Source: Hypoxylon rubiginosum
Taxonomy: Eukaryota; Ascomycota; Sordariomycetes; Xylariales; Hypoxylaceae
Assembly: GCA_902806565.1 (NCBI GenBank)
Contig: CADCXA010000027.1
Coordinates: 806,001 to 870,000 of the forward strand
DNA length: 64,000 bases
Reading direction: 5' to 3'
The notes below the pieces were generated by a model that worked only from the letters and a program-made list of their open reading frames with translations, made no database searches and was not told where the DNA came from. The position numbers and the translations under genes are program-made. Shown here piece by piece: positions 23,983 to 35,055 of the stretch. The first letter of the stretch is position 1. Each line of letters begins with the position of its first letter.

Positions 23983-24014
23983 CACTATGACACTATGACA
24001 CTATGACACTATGA
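23983..24014. repeat. CACTATGA x4 tandem repeat
   Basis: Four perfect copies of the 8-base unit CACTATGA in a row, located about 240 bases upstream of the F-box-like gene. Confidence 0.9.
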
Positions 24015-24200
24015 AACATTGATATCAACCTTACTGAATCACTAAATCGCTAAACACTCATGCAAGAACTGAGGACTGAGACACAAAGATGTCGGGTGGG
24101 GTTCCGATCGTTGATTCTTAAATGCAACCAACATCCTTTTACCCACCATACTATTACCAAAAAAAAATCCGGCCTTTATTCAGCTATTCTACATGTAACT

Positions 24201-24230
24201 ACCTACCTACCTACATAGATAGGTAGGTAT
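24201..24230. repeat. ACCTACCTA...TAGGTAGGT inverted repeat
   Basis: The arms acctaccta and taggtaggt are exact reverse complements and could form a small hairpin. This is a longer version of the dispersed ACCTA/TAGGT word found across the window. Confidence 0.75.
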
Positions 24231-24314
24231 ACTTAAATGTTCAATCTCTAAATGTAATTACCTAAGTTTACTTTTTCTCCATTTTTTTTTTTTTTGAAAA
24301 AAAGTTCCAGTTCC

Positions 24315-24545
24315 TTAGGCGCAACCCAAGCTTTCCAGCCGGCGCGTAAGGTCCATCATCTCGGGCGATTCTATCTTAAGGTTTACAAGTTGATGAATTA
24401 TGCCGACTACTAATTCAGAAGGGACTAGGCCTGTTTCGTTCTCCATTCTTCGGATGAGTCCATCAGCGTCGAGGTGAGGCTCTTTCTTATGTAGTCTCAC
24501 AGCAAACGTCAAGTGTCGCTTGTCTACATCAGTGATGAGAACCAT
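24315..24545 (-). CDS. Small hypothetical protein
   Basis: Frame of 76 residues from the ATG at 24545 (MVLITDVDKRHLTFAVRL...). It is charged and soluble-looking, with a likely C-terminal helix (MMDLTRRLESLG). In-frame codons continue upstream to position 24662, but the internal ATG gives a more protein-like start and the upstream part is basic and low-complexity. I do not recognise the family. There is no intron and no conserved motif, so this is a modest-confidence gene. Confidence 0.45.
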   Translation of the reverse strand: MVLITDVDKRHLTFAVRLHKKEPHLDADGLIRRMENETGLVPSELVVGIIHQLVNLKIESPEMMDLTRRLESLGCA

Positions 24546-25589
24546 TTTGCGATATCTACTTAGGTATGTTGTTAGGTAGAGAGTGCGTATACTTGACGTT
24601 TCTTTCTTCTTTCTGTGTGCTTTATCTGATAATCCCCTGACGGTGGCCTTCTGAAATAACATTAGCTTTAATTGAAGGCATGAGTTGCCCTATATAGTTT
24701 CCCATTTTCTCATTTGTTTCCCAACTTGTGAAAAAAAAAAAAATATCGTGTTTATCTTTATTCACTTTGTACTACCTACCACAATCGCTTTGTTAAGAGA
24801 CAGTGTACTGCACTGTCCTATACAAACGGCCCCGTATATTTAGGGCTGTCCGAGTGGCGAGCTACTACGGCAAGAACCCGACGCTAGGGATGCTTGATTT
24901 CCTTCCCTTGTCTGCGCCGCACAGTGAAATTTCGGTGACGTCGTTACGATTCTCAGTCTTTCAGGTGTGTGTGTTGCTATATTAAGATTTATATACCGTA
25001 CTATGTTCCTTATAGTTTCCAATGAGCTCCCCTAGATGCGACCGAGTGACTTATAATCAGCAGCCAAAATACGCACCGTGGTTTTGTCAATGGCTACACT
25101 CCATCACAGCATCGTCTCTCTACCTCCACTTCCAGCCTGATCTCCAGCCTGATACCAGCCCTGATCTAAGCATTAGGTAGTGCTTGAGCGTGTGTCGCAA
25201 ATAAAGGGTTGGCAATATACATGCTTCGGCAACGTCCTTGGTCACAGGGAGAAGGCAATAGCAGTGATAGGTGTAACCATGCGATAAGGAAACAACCATG
25301 TTGTTGCACGAAGAGCTCGAAACCTAGGGGTTACCAAGCCCCATGTATATATACAGGAGGTCAGGATAAAGAGACCTATACGCCAAGAGGCCTCTCCTAA
25401 GCTTATCCTTTTCTTGATACCAACAGGCCCGTACATACCCCCATCCAGGCCCCAAAGGTGACCAACAGGTCCGTGACCCTACCCAGGTGGTAAGGGCTAA
25501 GGTCCTGATATACAGCACCAAAGCGAGAAAATATCAAATGTCTAAGAACACGTAAGAAGACTCAGTGCAGTCTGTATATGGGCATTGAT
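24546..25589. other. AT-rich intergenic
   Basis: No gene is supported. A long A run occurs near 24731. Short open frames at 25200-25520 overlap on both strands and contain a loosely repeated CCTGTTGGT/CAACAGG word, but have no recognisable domain. Confidence 0.4.
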
Positions 25590-27365
25590 AGACGGTACAA
25601 GATGTACAACCACTACTGGAGCCGCACTCATCTGAACTCCTATGCAGGGCTGAGCAAGAAGAATTCTATTATGTTTGGCTCAGGGGTATTCGTAAGTTTG
25701 TTTTTAAACTCGGTATAGTATTCATGTTGATCGTTATCATGTAGAACTTCTTCCCTGTATCAGGAAAATTTCGCGACTAGGAGATCTACGGAAATCTGCT
25801 GACATGATTTTTGGAACCATACGGTCAGTACGATTTAACCTGTCCTAGGCATCTACAGGCAACTTATCCTGTTTTTATAATATTGCTCTCCTCCCACTCG
25901 TAGCTTTCAAGTCACTTTTCCTGGTTCTCTGCCGAAAGCACCTTTGACAGTACGTATAGAAATCAGTTACTTATCATGCCATTTTGACCTCTAATATTGC
26001 ACTTCTGTTACTCGTCCTTACCAGTCGATTGGTAGCTGGCGGAGTTACTGTCCCTCCATCAACGCTTCCCCCTATTCCTACGACGGCCACTCCGCCAAAG
26101 ATATCCTAAAGACTACCTAGTGATGGATGTACTCAAAAAATAACTCCGATTACTATTATAGCAATCTCATATAACGATCAAGATAGTGGTGCTTAAAAGA
26201 CCATAACTAAGGCTAAAGATCCAAAGTGAGTATTCATAAACTCGTGGTATGATACCCGCCGGCTTTTCATATAATCATGAAATAGTGATCCTACTGGCTC
26301 GTGCAACGGGAAAATTGTTACTGCGTCAATATCTCATAACTTCATGGGCTCGTTAGAGAATAACCCGCATCCCACCGAATTCCCTGATTCTGACAAGACC
26401 GTTTTCAAGTATTGTGAGTAGCACCGCATTTACCCATTGCTATTCTAATGTTTCGCATATTTATGCAAAATATGATTGATTTGCTTTAGTGTTTGAGAGT
26501 CGGAAACTTATGAAATGAATTAGAGTATTTTATAAAATTTCCTGGATATAACGGACTAACGACTAATTTTATAGTTGACGATACCTTCAAGAGCCTGGGC
26601 CTTGTGGAAACCTCTTCAGCTACACCAAAGCTTTTTAGTACTTCGAAAGCTTCCAACACTTTGCAAGCCCAACCTACGGCATCGGGTGTTACTTGTGACC
26701 AAAAGACGGCAGACGACTCTGGGTCTGAAAACAAATCCAAGGATTACCCTAAGAGTGCTTATCTAGCTGGCGTGCACTAATTCTGCTTCGGTGGTTATGG
26801 TTGGGTAGCTAAGCCAGGGGACAGATTTTCTACGAGCAGTGATTTCTAGTTTGATGCAGATCAGGACGTATCTGTAACCTCCCTGCTATTTCAACATATC
26901 TTAGAAATCGTCACTATCGAGGATGCATTCCGAACTACCTAAAAGGGGATATGATATCCTTATTCTTGCGGCCGTGTCTCAGAAGGATATTCGCTAACTC
27001 CAGGTTGCCTATAATATTGACTCTGACACCAAGCTTCCTGCTTATTACATTGAATTGGAAAAAGGAAGATACGATCAGTAGTCGCCAGCGGGCCAAAAGC
27101 TATATAAGAGCGGCCAGGGTCTTGATCATTCGAAGAGTAAGGTTGGTACAAACTCGTACCCTCGCCAGACCAGAAAGGTTGCAAGTTCATCTTATTTCAG
27201 TGGTGAACGGCTGTGAAAATCTTTCATGATATAACTCAAAACCGTTTCATGGCTTTAGCATCGTACCTTTTTGTGATGAATGCGATTTGCGATTTTGAGC
27301 TAGGTTTATCAAGTGATGTGCATTCTACGGACCCTAGACCTGGAGGAAGCAACAAGGCATACTAA
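25590..27365 (+). pseudogene. Decayed protein-coding gene, family not recognised
   Basis: Readable blocks on the plus strand are separated by stops and frame changes. The clearest run is from about 26572 to 27365. It includes FGGYGWVAKPGD, a FDADQDVSVTSLLFQHILEIV stretch, GYDILILAAVSQKDI, LQVAYNIDSDTKLPAYYIEL, KVGTNSYPRQTRK and finally NRFMALASYLFVMNAICDFEL. At least five in-frame TAA/TAG codons occur where Gln codons would fit, plus a one-base shift near 26940. C-to-T changes of this kind resemble repeat-induced point mutation. Earlier fragments from about 25590 look coding but are more degraded. I cannot name the family; the fragments suggest one long ancestral protein. Boundaries are approximate. 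Confidence 0.5.
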
Positions 27366-27535
27366 GTCCTTTAACAAATAATAACACGATAAACCCTGCG
27401 AAGGGTTAGAAATCTCATTTCTAATGTAGAAAATATCGGAAATCATATGGTTGAGATTTAGTGGCGGATCCACATGGGCCCTACACAAACCAAGCAGAAC
27501 AATGCCAGACTAGAAAAAGGGGTGAAAAAAGCAAA

Positions 27536-27639
27536 CGACGCAGGCCTGATTTGAACAGACGCTCCCGAAGGAACAAGATTAGCTTCTCTGAAGAAGAGAT
27601 ATTCTAGTCTTGCGCATTAGACCACTCTGCCACTGCGCC
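27536..27639 (-). tRNA. tRNA-Ser(AGA) with 22-nt intron
   Basis: The acceptor stem GGCGCAG pairs with CTGCGTC (one G-T pair), with discriminator G as expected for serine. The anticodon stem CAAGA/TCTTG encloses C-T-AGA-A, then an intron at 27601-27580, then A38. A long variable arm (TCC-TTCG-GGA) marks a class II tRNA. The T stem is GTCTG/CAGGC. The mature length is 82 nt. Six T residues follow on the transcribed strand as a Pol III terminator. Confidence 0.93.
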
Positions 27640-29339
27640 CTTTCGGTGTTGCTAGTGGCAATGTTGATGTTGGTTTCGACGCAATCCGCCGTATATGAAA
27701 CCTCCTCGTTTAGGGAGTCCGTGGGGGCGTATCAACGCCAACAGTGGTCATTATGACAACTAGCGTAATAAATCTCTTCAGTCATAAGTGGATTATAAGA
27801 GAGAAAAATCATTGCTAGCGAATACTTAGCCAAGAGAATAAGACGAACTTGAGCGAGATATGAATTGCGGGAGTTGATGGTTGATACGAGCTAATAATGT
27901 ACCTGTGCTAGATAGGGTTACACACGAATCTTCCGCATTGGGAACATCGTCGTGAGGTTTATTGAGGTTTTAGTCATTCTATAGGAGGGCACGACGAGGT
28001 ATCAATCCTTCAGATACTATCAATATACCTCAGCATACTTATAGTCAAGATATCAGCATCTACATACCATGCTGGGAAATATGTCCCACGTGGTGCCCAA
28101 TTGTTAATCTCACTGGAAAAAGCCTCAACTACTAAAGACTCAATCCGGAGTTACTTGGGCTGATAATAGCGCTTAGCTTCAACTCTGATCCTGGTTCAGT
28201 GACGGATTGCAATTGAAATAAGATTAGAACCACCAGTACCTACACACTTGTAAGGGTTCCAATTGTGAAGGAAAGAATTGTCATCTTCGATTGAGAAACG
28301 TAAGGAGAGAGAAGAAGTTTGCTAATCGCTGGCAAGAGTGGATGTATTAGTAATGCGAAGAGGCGTATTCAAGGTGTAACGCTGCACAATTGCGTACCTG
28401 AAGAGCGTGGTGGATCCAGCTAGTGATATAATCAGGTACCTAATTGTACCTTACCCACCCGCCAAGCTTGTCTACATCAACGATAAGATAAGAGGTCCGA
28501 TAGATGGCGGGGCTTGGCGGGGTCCCTTTTTCTTTTGCAGAGTCTCTGATGTAAGATACTCCGCTAGTGAGCTCAGCATTGCCCATCTGCCCATTGCCCA
28601 ATTCTATGTCTGGGACTAAATACCAATGACTCTCCATTTTTCTAATAATTGGTATGAATGTATGTAGATGAAACTGGCAAAACAGTATTGGCAAAGGGCT
28701 GAATGCTATTGCTTGAGCTAGCTGGCTAGGTACCATACTGCCATACAATACCACTCCGAAAGCAATCGGGCTACCCCACCTTGACATCCCGAGCAGAACC
28801 AAAGGTTTGGAGGGGTAAAACGTGAAAAGCTCGCCGGCATATTACCTAGATGTCACTGTAAATATTCAACATACCCGCGTCGCCCGTCCATTGCTCCGCG
28901 AAGTTACCCGGGCAGCCGGGGAGCGGCAATGCATTATTATATTGCCAGTAGGAAAGCCAAAAGTGAAAGGAGAAGCTTTTGACTGGAAGGTTATAGGAGA
29001 AATATGATAGAATTTTCCCTGACGAAATAAAATCGAAATAAATCGGGTCAACTGCAAGCCTCCATAATAAATTCTCGGCCCTCTGCGTCACCGTGGATCA
29101 AGTCAGACCCAACAACCCCTCCAAAGCTATTGGCCCCCCTCCCTCTTTCAACTTTCCGTCTTCACTGTTTTTAATTCCCTCAGAACCCTCACCAGTTTCA
29201 ACAATAAACTTCAATCCTTCAATCTTTTTTATCTCTCACCGTGGCATCCTAATAAACTGCCTCCCCGTCCCTCCCGCGTAAAACAAACAACCAGACTACC
29301 ATCCATCTTCTTGATTATCACACACCAACGCAATTCACC
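27640..29339. other. Intergenic, promoter of aldolase gene
   Basis: About 1.7 kb with no gene I can support. The last 250 bases before the aldolase ATG are rich in C/T (for example CCCCTCCCTCTTTC near 29136-29150), typical of strongly expressed fungal housekeeping promoters. I looked for a solo LTR near the tRNA gene and could not define one. Confidence 0.45.
29130..29339 (+). promoter_or_regulatory. Pyrimidine-rich core promoter/5' leader of aldolase gene
   Basis: A CT-biased stretch of roughly 200 bases runs up to an ATG with the context CACCATGG. CT-rich leaders are known in highly expressed filamentous-fungal genes. The transcription start cannot be placed from sequence. Confidence 0.5.
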
Positions 29340-30077
29340 ATGGGTTTAATGGATAAGCTGAACCTCAAGCCTGGCGTCATCTACGGTCAGGATGTCCTGA
29401 AGGTACGCTAGCTAGCTACATATCCATTGTGCTTAAACAAGTGTAGTCTCGAGAGAAAATAGCTAACATACGTCTGCCTCTAGGTATTCCAATACGCCAA
29501 GGAGCACCAGTTTGCTCTTCCCGCCGTCAATGTGACCTCATCCTCTACCGTGGTCGCTGTTCTCGAAGCAGCCAAGGAAACGAAATCTCCCGTCATCCTC
29601 CAGGTCTCCAATGGAGGTGCCGCGTTCTTCGCCGGCAAGTCCATCTCCAACTCTAACCAAGAAGCTTCCGTCGCCGGTGCCGTGGCCGCCGCACACTTCA
29701 TCCGCGCCGTTGCCCCCATCTACGGTGTTCCCGTCATCATGCACAGTGATCACTGCGCCAAGAAGCTGCTGCCGTGGCTCGATGGCATGATCGACGCCGA
29801 TGAGGCATTCTTCAAGGAGCACGGCACATCCCTGTTCAGCAGCCACATGATCGATCTGTCAGAGGAGGACCTACAGTACAACATCGAGACGACGAGCAAA
29901 TACCTAAAGCGATCGCAGCCGCTAGGTCTTTGGTTGGAAATGGAGGTCGGCTTGACGGGTGGCGAGGAGGACGGTGTCAACAACGAAGAGGTCGACAACA
30001 ACTCCCTATACACGCAGCCCGAGGATATCCTTGCCATCTACGAGGCTCTTAGCCCGATCTCCAACTTCTTCAGCATT

Positions 30078-30110
<33 letters not shown>

Positions 30111-30503
30111 CAACCCGGCAATGTGCGTCTTCACCCCGAGCTTCTGGGCAAGCACCAGGCCCACGTCGCCCAGAAGTTGGGCGACGGTCAGAAGAAGCCC
30201 GTCTTCTTCGTCTTCCACGGTGGCTCCGGTTCAAGCAAGGCGGAGTTCCAGGAGGCCATCTCCTACGGTGTGATCAAGGTCAACCTTGACACGGATCTTC
30301 AGTGGGCGTACCTGATTGGCCACCGAGACTACATTCTCAAGAACATCGACTACCTCCGGACCCAGGTCGGCAACCCCGAGGGAGCTGACAAGCCGAACAA
30401 GAAGAAGTACGACCCCCGTGTGTGGGTAAGAGAAGGAGAGAAGACGATGAAGGCCCGCGTCATCGAGGCTTTCGAGGATTTCAAGACTGCTGGACAGCTA
30501 TAA
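29340..30503 (+). CDS. FBA1: Fructose-bisphosphate aldolase, class II
   Basis: Two exons (29340-29402, 29484-30503) encode 360 residues, the usual fungal length. The enzyme splits fructose 1,6-bisphosphate into dihydroxyacetone phosphate and glyceraldehyde 3-phosphate in cytosolic glycolysis and runs in reverse in gluconeogenesis. Asp110 and His111 in the MHSDHCAKK motif, the histidine in GFGNVHGVY and the histidine in FHGGSGSS supply the catalytic base and zinc ligands. The NLDTDLQWA segment binds the phosphate. Codon use is strongly biased to C-ending codons, as expected for a highly expressed gene. The start has a good Kozak context (CACCATGG). The 81-nt intron follows codon 21. Confidence 0.97.
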
Positions 30504-32026
30504 AAAGCTAAACGGAGTAAAGGTATTGGGAGTAGGCGCATTGTCAGACATAGGTAGTTCTCTTTACTGGTTTACCTACTAGTTTAAGGTGGTGAAAATG
30601 CGATACAATTGGACTTGGATCGTCGTATCGTTCCGGTGTTTGCTTGGCAAATCTCATTGTGTTACCCAGTACTCAGCATATGGTCACAATGCTCAGTGTG
30701 TCGTCCCGTCGTTAGCAACGTAACGCGCGCACCCGAGTTTTCTAACGTAGATAGCCGAAAGCCGGAATCGCGCAGAATAGCCAAGGGTTAGATCGGGTTG
30801 AAGAGTTTCATTAGTTACCTATCACCTCGGCATAGAAGTGAGAAATGATCAAGTCGTGCTGTACACACTAGAACGGAAACTCATCGGTCATACCTCTCTT
30901 GATCTGGCCTCTTCGCGATGTCTTTCTTCCGTGCCTTATGAGAAGTACATAAATTTGGCACAACTCACCAATAAGTATCCTACGTCATCTTGACGAAAAA
31001 ATTGGAGATATCCTCATTGAAGAGTTTTACACGCTTGGTTAAGTGAATATGCTTCTGGCCCCTGATTATTTTGCATCTATATCCTTTTTAATCGAATTTT
31101 ATTTTATTTGTATACCGGCTAGAAAGAATCCCCTCTAATCTACCTTGCAACTCTTAAGAAACAGGGTCCTTTTTTAATTGTATCCCATTAATCAACGGAT
31201 TACCTCCCTTACTGATGCAGTTCTTCGATAGCAAAAAGTTTGCCAAACTCAACTTGACACAAGATGGGAATTGTTATTTTTGGATCAGCCGACAACCGTT
31301 GCCGCGGTCTTTTGGATCGAGATGGTTCGTATGCCTCAAGACTGCAAACATACTAAACTACGACACTTCCTAACGTTATCCCCACTTGATATTCCCCCTT
31401 CTAGTTACTCTCTGTCCACGAGACGTGTTGGTAAGTTATGTGCCAGTTGTATCCGCGCCAGCCATCAGCATATGTGTATCTTGGGGAAATGATACGTTCG
31501 TATGCATCTTCTAGCTACCAACATACCCTTTTTACCTAGGTAGACACCCAATCCATGTGTCCCATCCCATGCCTCCGCATATAATCCTGTCCTACCGTCA
31601 CATTCTCCAAGTCATTGGTGCATCCGGTCAGCCACATCCCACGGTTGCATGTACAATCGTTGTAGCTGATTCGCGAGGGCCGCCCTGATCCCCAGCCCCA
31701 GCCTGTGGATCGCTGAGCCTAGTTCCCGTCCTCCAGCTCCGAGGACCTCATTGCATGACCCGATATCCTCTACCGACATAAGAATTGGAGGGGCATCCTT
31801 TTCAAGGTATGAAATCTCCGCATTCAACGTCAAACTGAACATCGAGGACCCCACGAGATAGCAACCCCGATGTAGACCACCGGAGTTTCCTTAGCTGACA
31901 GGCTGGGCGGTGTAAAAGAACCGGGGCCCCCGCGGCGTTATTAAGGAGACGTCGACCTCGCGACCTGGGTCAAGTGGAATCCAACTTTGCCTACCTAGTA
32001 TCCACCGAGGACAAGTCAGAGCGAAC
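30504..32026. other. Intergenic, no gene seen
   Basis: A 1.5 kb spacer between the aldolase and CYP53 genes. A minus-strand frame at 31612-31854 starts with GTG and has no family signature, so I left it out. A TACCTAGGTA palindrome lies at 31533-31542. The last 200 bases are GC-richer and form the CYP53 promoter. Confidence 0.45.
31533..31542. repeat. TACCTAGGTA dispersed palindrome
   Basis: Perfect copy in the spacer upstream of CYP53. Confidence 0.7.
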
Positions 32027-33559
32027 ATGTCAATCCTCGATCATATCGCGTCGCCTTGGGCGGTCCTTGTTGGACTGATCGCTATTGTGGTCTACTACAT
32101 CTACCCTTACGTCACGACCTACGATCACCTTCGAGATATTCCCGCACCGTTCCCGGCGCAGTTTACCAACTGGTGGCTCCTCTATGCCTGCAGGCGAGGT
32201 AAACGCTATCTCGTCGTGGACAGAGTCCACAAGGAGCTAGGTACGATCGTGAGGATCCAACCAAATCATGTCAGCATCGCTGATGACGAGGCAATCCAAA
32301 TCATCTACGGCCACGGAAACGGTTTCCTGAAGTCGGACTTCTACGACGCTTTCGTGTCCATCAGGCGCGGCTTGTTCAATACACGGGACCGCGCCGAGCA
32401 TACCCGCAAGAGGAAGCTAATCTCCAGTACATTCGCCCCGAAGGCCATAGCCCAGTTCGAACCTTACATCCACGAGAATCTCGAGGTATTCGTCAATAGG
32501 TGGGACGGGCTGGTCCAGGAGTCCGTAAATACGGACAAGGCCGCCCATATCGATTGCCTCAAATGGTTCAACTACGTTGCCTTCGACACTATCGGGGATT
32601 TGGCATTCGGAGCCCCGTTCGGCATGTTGAGGTCCGGAGCGGACATCGCTGAAGTGCGGACTACTGTGGATACACCTCCTATCTTTGCCCCGGCAGTAGA
32701 AATTCTAAACCGGCGCGGCGAAGTGTCGGCCACCCTTGGATGTTACGTGCACGTCAAGCCGTATGCCAAATGGCTACCCGATCCATTCTTCAGGAAGGGC
32801 CTCGCCGCGGTCCAGAACCTAGCTGGCATCGCCATCGCGCGCGTAAAGGACCGCCTCGAGAACCCGCCGGATATCAGCCGCAGGGACCTACTCGCCCGAC
32901 TACAAGAAGGGCGGGACGACAAGGGCGAGCCGCTTGGTTTCGAAGAGCTAGCAGCAGAAGCATTGACGCAGCTGATCGCCGGATCCGACACTACCTCCAA
33001 CTCGTCCTGCGCACTCCTATACTGGTCCGCCCGCACGCCGGGCGTGCTGCAGAAGCTGCAGAAGGAGCTCGACGCCGCGATTCCCGACGGCAGCGTCAAG
33101 GTGCCCGAGTACGAGGCCATCAAGAACCTGCCGTACCTGCAGAACGTGATCAACGAGACGCTGCGGATCCACTCGACGTCGGGGATCGGCCTGCCGCGCG
33201 AGATCCCCGCCGACTCCCAAGGCGTGCACATCTGCGGGCACTACTTCCCTCCCGGGACCGTGCTCAGCGTGCCGACGTACAGCATCCACCACTCCAAGGC
33301 GATCTGGGGCGCGGACGCGGACGAGTTCCGGCCCGAGCGCTGGGAGGAGGCGACGGCGCGGCAGAGGAACGCGTTCATCCCGTTCAGCACGGGGCCCCGC
33401 GCCTGCGTCGGCCGCAACGTGGCCGAGATGGAGATGAAGATGATCGCCGCCACCTGGGCCCGCCGCTACGACGTCTTCCTCCGCCAGGACGGGATGCAGA
33501 CCCGCGAGGGGTTCCTCCGGAAGCCGCTCGCGCTGAATATCGGGTTGAGGAGACGGTAG
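32027..33559 (+). CDS. Benzoate 4-monooxygenase, CYP53 family P450
   Basis: Intronless gene of 510 residues. Residues 8-28 are a membrane anchor. The block NHVSIADDEAIQIIYGHGNGFLKSDFYDAFVSIRRGLFNTRDRAEHTRKRK is strongly characteristic of CYP53 enzymes, here described in parts: NHVSIADDEA, GHGNGFLKSDFYDAF and RGLFNTRDRAEHTRKR. The I-helix AGSDTTSNSS, the K-helix ETLRIHST and the heme loop FSTGPRACVGRN with Cys460 are intact. CYP53 hydroxylates benzoate at the para position in the ER, feeding 4-hydroxybenzoate into the protocatechuate branch of the beta-ketoadipate pathway. The second half is markedly GC-rich. A flavoprotein hydroxylase lies 1.5 kb downstream, which fits aromatic catabolism. 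Confidence 0.92.
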   Translation: MSILDHIASPWAVLVGLIAIVVYYIYPYVTTYDHLRDIPAPFPAQFTNWWLLYACRRGKRYLVVDRVHKELGTIVRIQPNHVSIADDEAIQIIYGHGNGFLKSDFYDAFVSIRRGLFNTRDRAEHTRKRKLISSTFAPKAIAQFEPYIHENLEVFVNRWDGLVQESVNTDKAAHIDCLKWFNYVAFDTIGDLAFGAPFGMLRSGADIAEVRTTVDTPPIFAPAVEILNRRGEVSATLGCYVHVKPYAKWLPDPFFRKGLAAVQNLAGIAIARVKDRLENPPDISRRDLLARLQEGRDDKGEPLGFEELAAEALTQLIAGSDTTSNSSCALLYWSARTPGVLQKLQKELDAAIPDGSVKVPEYEAIKNLPYLQNVINETLRIHSTSGIGLPREIPADSQGVHICGHYFPPGTVLSVPTYSIHHSKAIWGADADEFRPERWEEATARQRNAFIPFSTGPRACVGRNVAEMEMKMIAATWARRYDVFLRQDGMQTREGFLRKPLALNIGLRRR

Positions 33560-34212
33560 ATGCGGTATGTACATACCTCCTACCTACCAAAGGTACCTGC
33601 TCTCTACGTAGATACCTAGGTGAGGAAACAGGGAAGAGTCACCGGTAGTAGGTAAGTAATGTAGCTTTACGGGTATGGAGTTTGGTGGCCTTGCGAAGGG
33701 CTGTTACGGGTGTCAGAAGTACCTAGGTATCCTTTGTTTCCTAGCTTACATGTATGTATCCGTATCCCCAAATCCATATGGAAGATTGATTCAAACGTCT
33801 CCATTCGTGTTCTTGGCACTTCAGTTGATTCACGTGCGTGCTGTAGTTGTAAACATAGACACGCTTCTCTTTCCAATGTTGAAGTGCAATGCCACTTTCG
33901 GTGGTTTGGCAGTTTTAGGTCAAATTGTAAGCTCTCAAGTATCATCTTAAGAGCTCCAGTTGCCTGACATCTCAGCCTGGGGCCTATTACTTATTTCTTT
34001 GGCTGAGAGAACAGTTTACGAGAAGTATAGTAACAATTTGAAGTGTCTGCAAAAAAGCAGTTTCCTTACGAGTTCTTCGGTTGATGGTCATCGCGGTAGT
34101 CAGTGGAGGGATGATAGGGACTTATATGTGCGGCAGCATGCGCCGCTATATACGACTAAAACCTAGGACATCTAACAACTACATAGACGCATCAGAGTAT
34201 ATATAGCTATTT
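33560..34212. other. Intergenic between convergent genes
   Basis: 3' flanks of the CYP53 and GFA-like genes. It contains ACCTA-type words at 33580-33620 and a perfect TACCTAGGTA at 33720-33729. No gene is seen. Confidence 0.5.
33720..33729. repeat. TACCTAGGTA dispersed palindrome
   Basis: Perfect copy in the spacer between CYP53 and the GFA-like gene. Confidence 0.7.
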
Positions 34213-34733
34213 TCATTGAGATACCACCTCGTATTTCCCGTTTAGTTGAATGGCGCCCTCGACCTGCTTCACCCAGGGTGGGCGCTTCTCAACATAAACC
34301 TCAATGGCAGGCGGAATGTCCAAAAGACTTTGATCGTCCAACACACCAGCGCGAACACCTATTTTATCACGGGTCCTTTCAGCGCCGCCGCTCCGGTATA
34401 GAGTGGTGCCGCATGTACCACAGAAGTGATTCGTGATTTCCATTGGCACATAATTCCGAGCGGCCATGAAAGGCAAGGTACTCACATTTCCGTGGTCGGA
34501 TACTTTGGTATACGCCTTCGGTTCGCCTTGGGTAACCGAGAAGCCAGCCTTCGGCACCTGGAAAACCTGCATATTTGCCATCTTTCGGTCGTCGTGACAG
34601 TAACATATCGCCTTCGCTCGTTAGCTGGGCTATTTATAGTAGAAATAATGGGGGCGAGGCATCTCACTCTAAAGACCGGGTCGCCCTCGTAGGCGATCTT
34701 GATCTCTCCGCACAGACAGCTTCCGGTCGGCAT
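34213..34733 (-). CDS. GFA/CENP-V fold protein
   Basis: Two exons (34733-34668, 34611-34213) encode 154 residues with a 56-nt intron that has a GCTAAC branch site. Zinc-ligand motifs of the glutathione-dependent formaldehyde-activating (GFA) fold are present: SCLCGEI at residues 5-11, CYCHDDRK at 25-32 (the third ligand position is Asp30 instead of Cys, as often in fungal members) and FCGTCGTTLYR in the second half. Few GFA proteins have proven activity, so a formaldehyde role is not implied. About 15 residues (VSTLPFMAARNYVPM) sit before EITNHFCG where relatives usually continue directly. They begin with a GTGAGT that looks like an unused splice donor, but no AG follows within reach. Confidence 0.85.
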
Positions 34734-35055
34734 GATGGCAAGGCATAGTGACGCGTGTTCGTTAACGATATATGTTAGTGTAAGGAATTGGGTAAAAGAA
34801 CCTTTTTTGTAGAGTAGGATTAATCAGCCACATGTCCTGTGCCATGTCCTGTGCCTTATGATTTATCTTGATTCATCATTGCTATGCATATGCGGCGCAG
34901 TATATCCACAGCGGTATATCCACAGCGGCTGAAAAGCGGAATTAATGGATTTAAAAAGGGGGCACTTGTGATATGAACTCAATAAGACAGGTCGAATTCC
35001 CAAGGATTGACATTAAGTAGGTACCTAGCATATCTAGGGCCAGGGTAGGTGGTGA
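34734..35055. other. Short intergenic spacer
   Basis: Promoter of the GFA-like gene and 3' flank of the flavoprotein hydroxylase. It contains short direct repeats, catgtcctgtgc x2 near 34830-34856 and gtatatccacagcgg x2 near 34900-34930. Confidence 0.5.

Larger units (their letters stand above)
23743..24314. other. Intergenic with tandem repeat
   Basis: Promoter region of the F-box-like gene. It contains four copies of an 8-base repeat at 23983-24014 and an inverted ACCTACCTA/TAGGTAGGT pair at 24201-24230. Confidence 0.5.

Noticed and set aside
27640..28300. Possible solo LTR next to tRNA-Ser
   Set aside because: No paired TG...CA ends or target-site duplication could be defined by eye.
31612..31854. 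80-codon minus-strand frame
   Set aside because: It starts with GTG, has no motif or splice support, and lies in an ordinary spacer.
32740..33648. 302-codon Arg-rich frame inside CYP53
   Set aside because: A GC-driven shadow of the P450 frame on the same strand.
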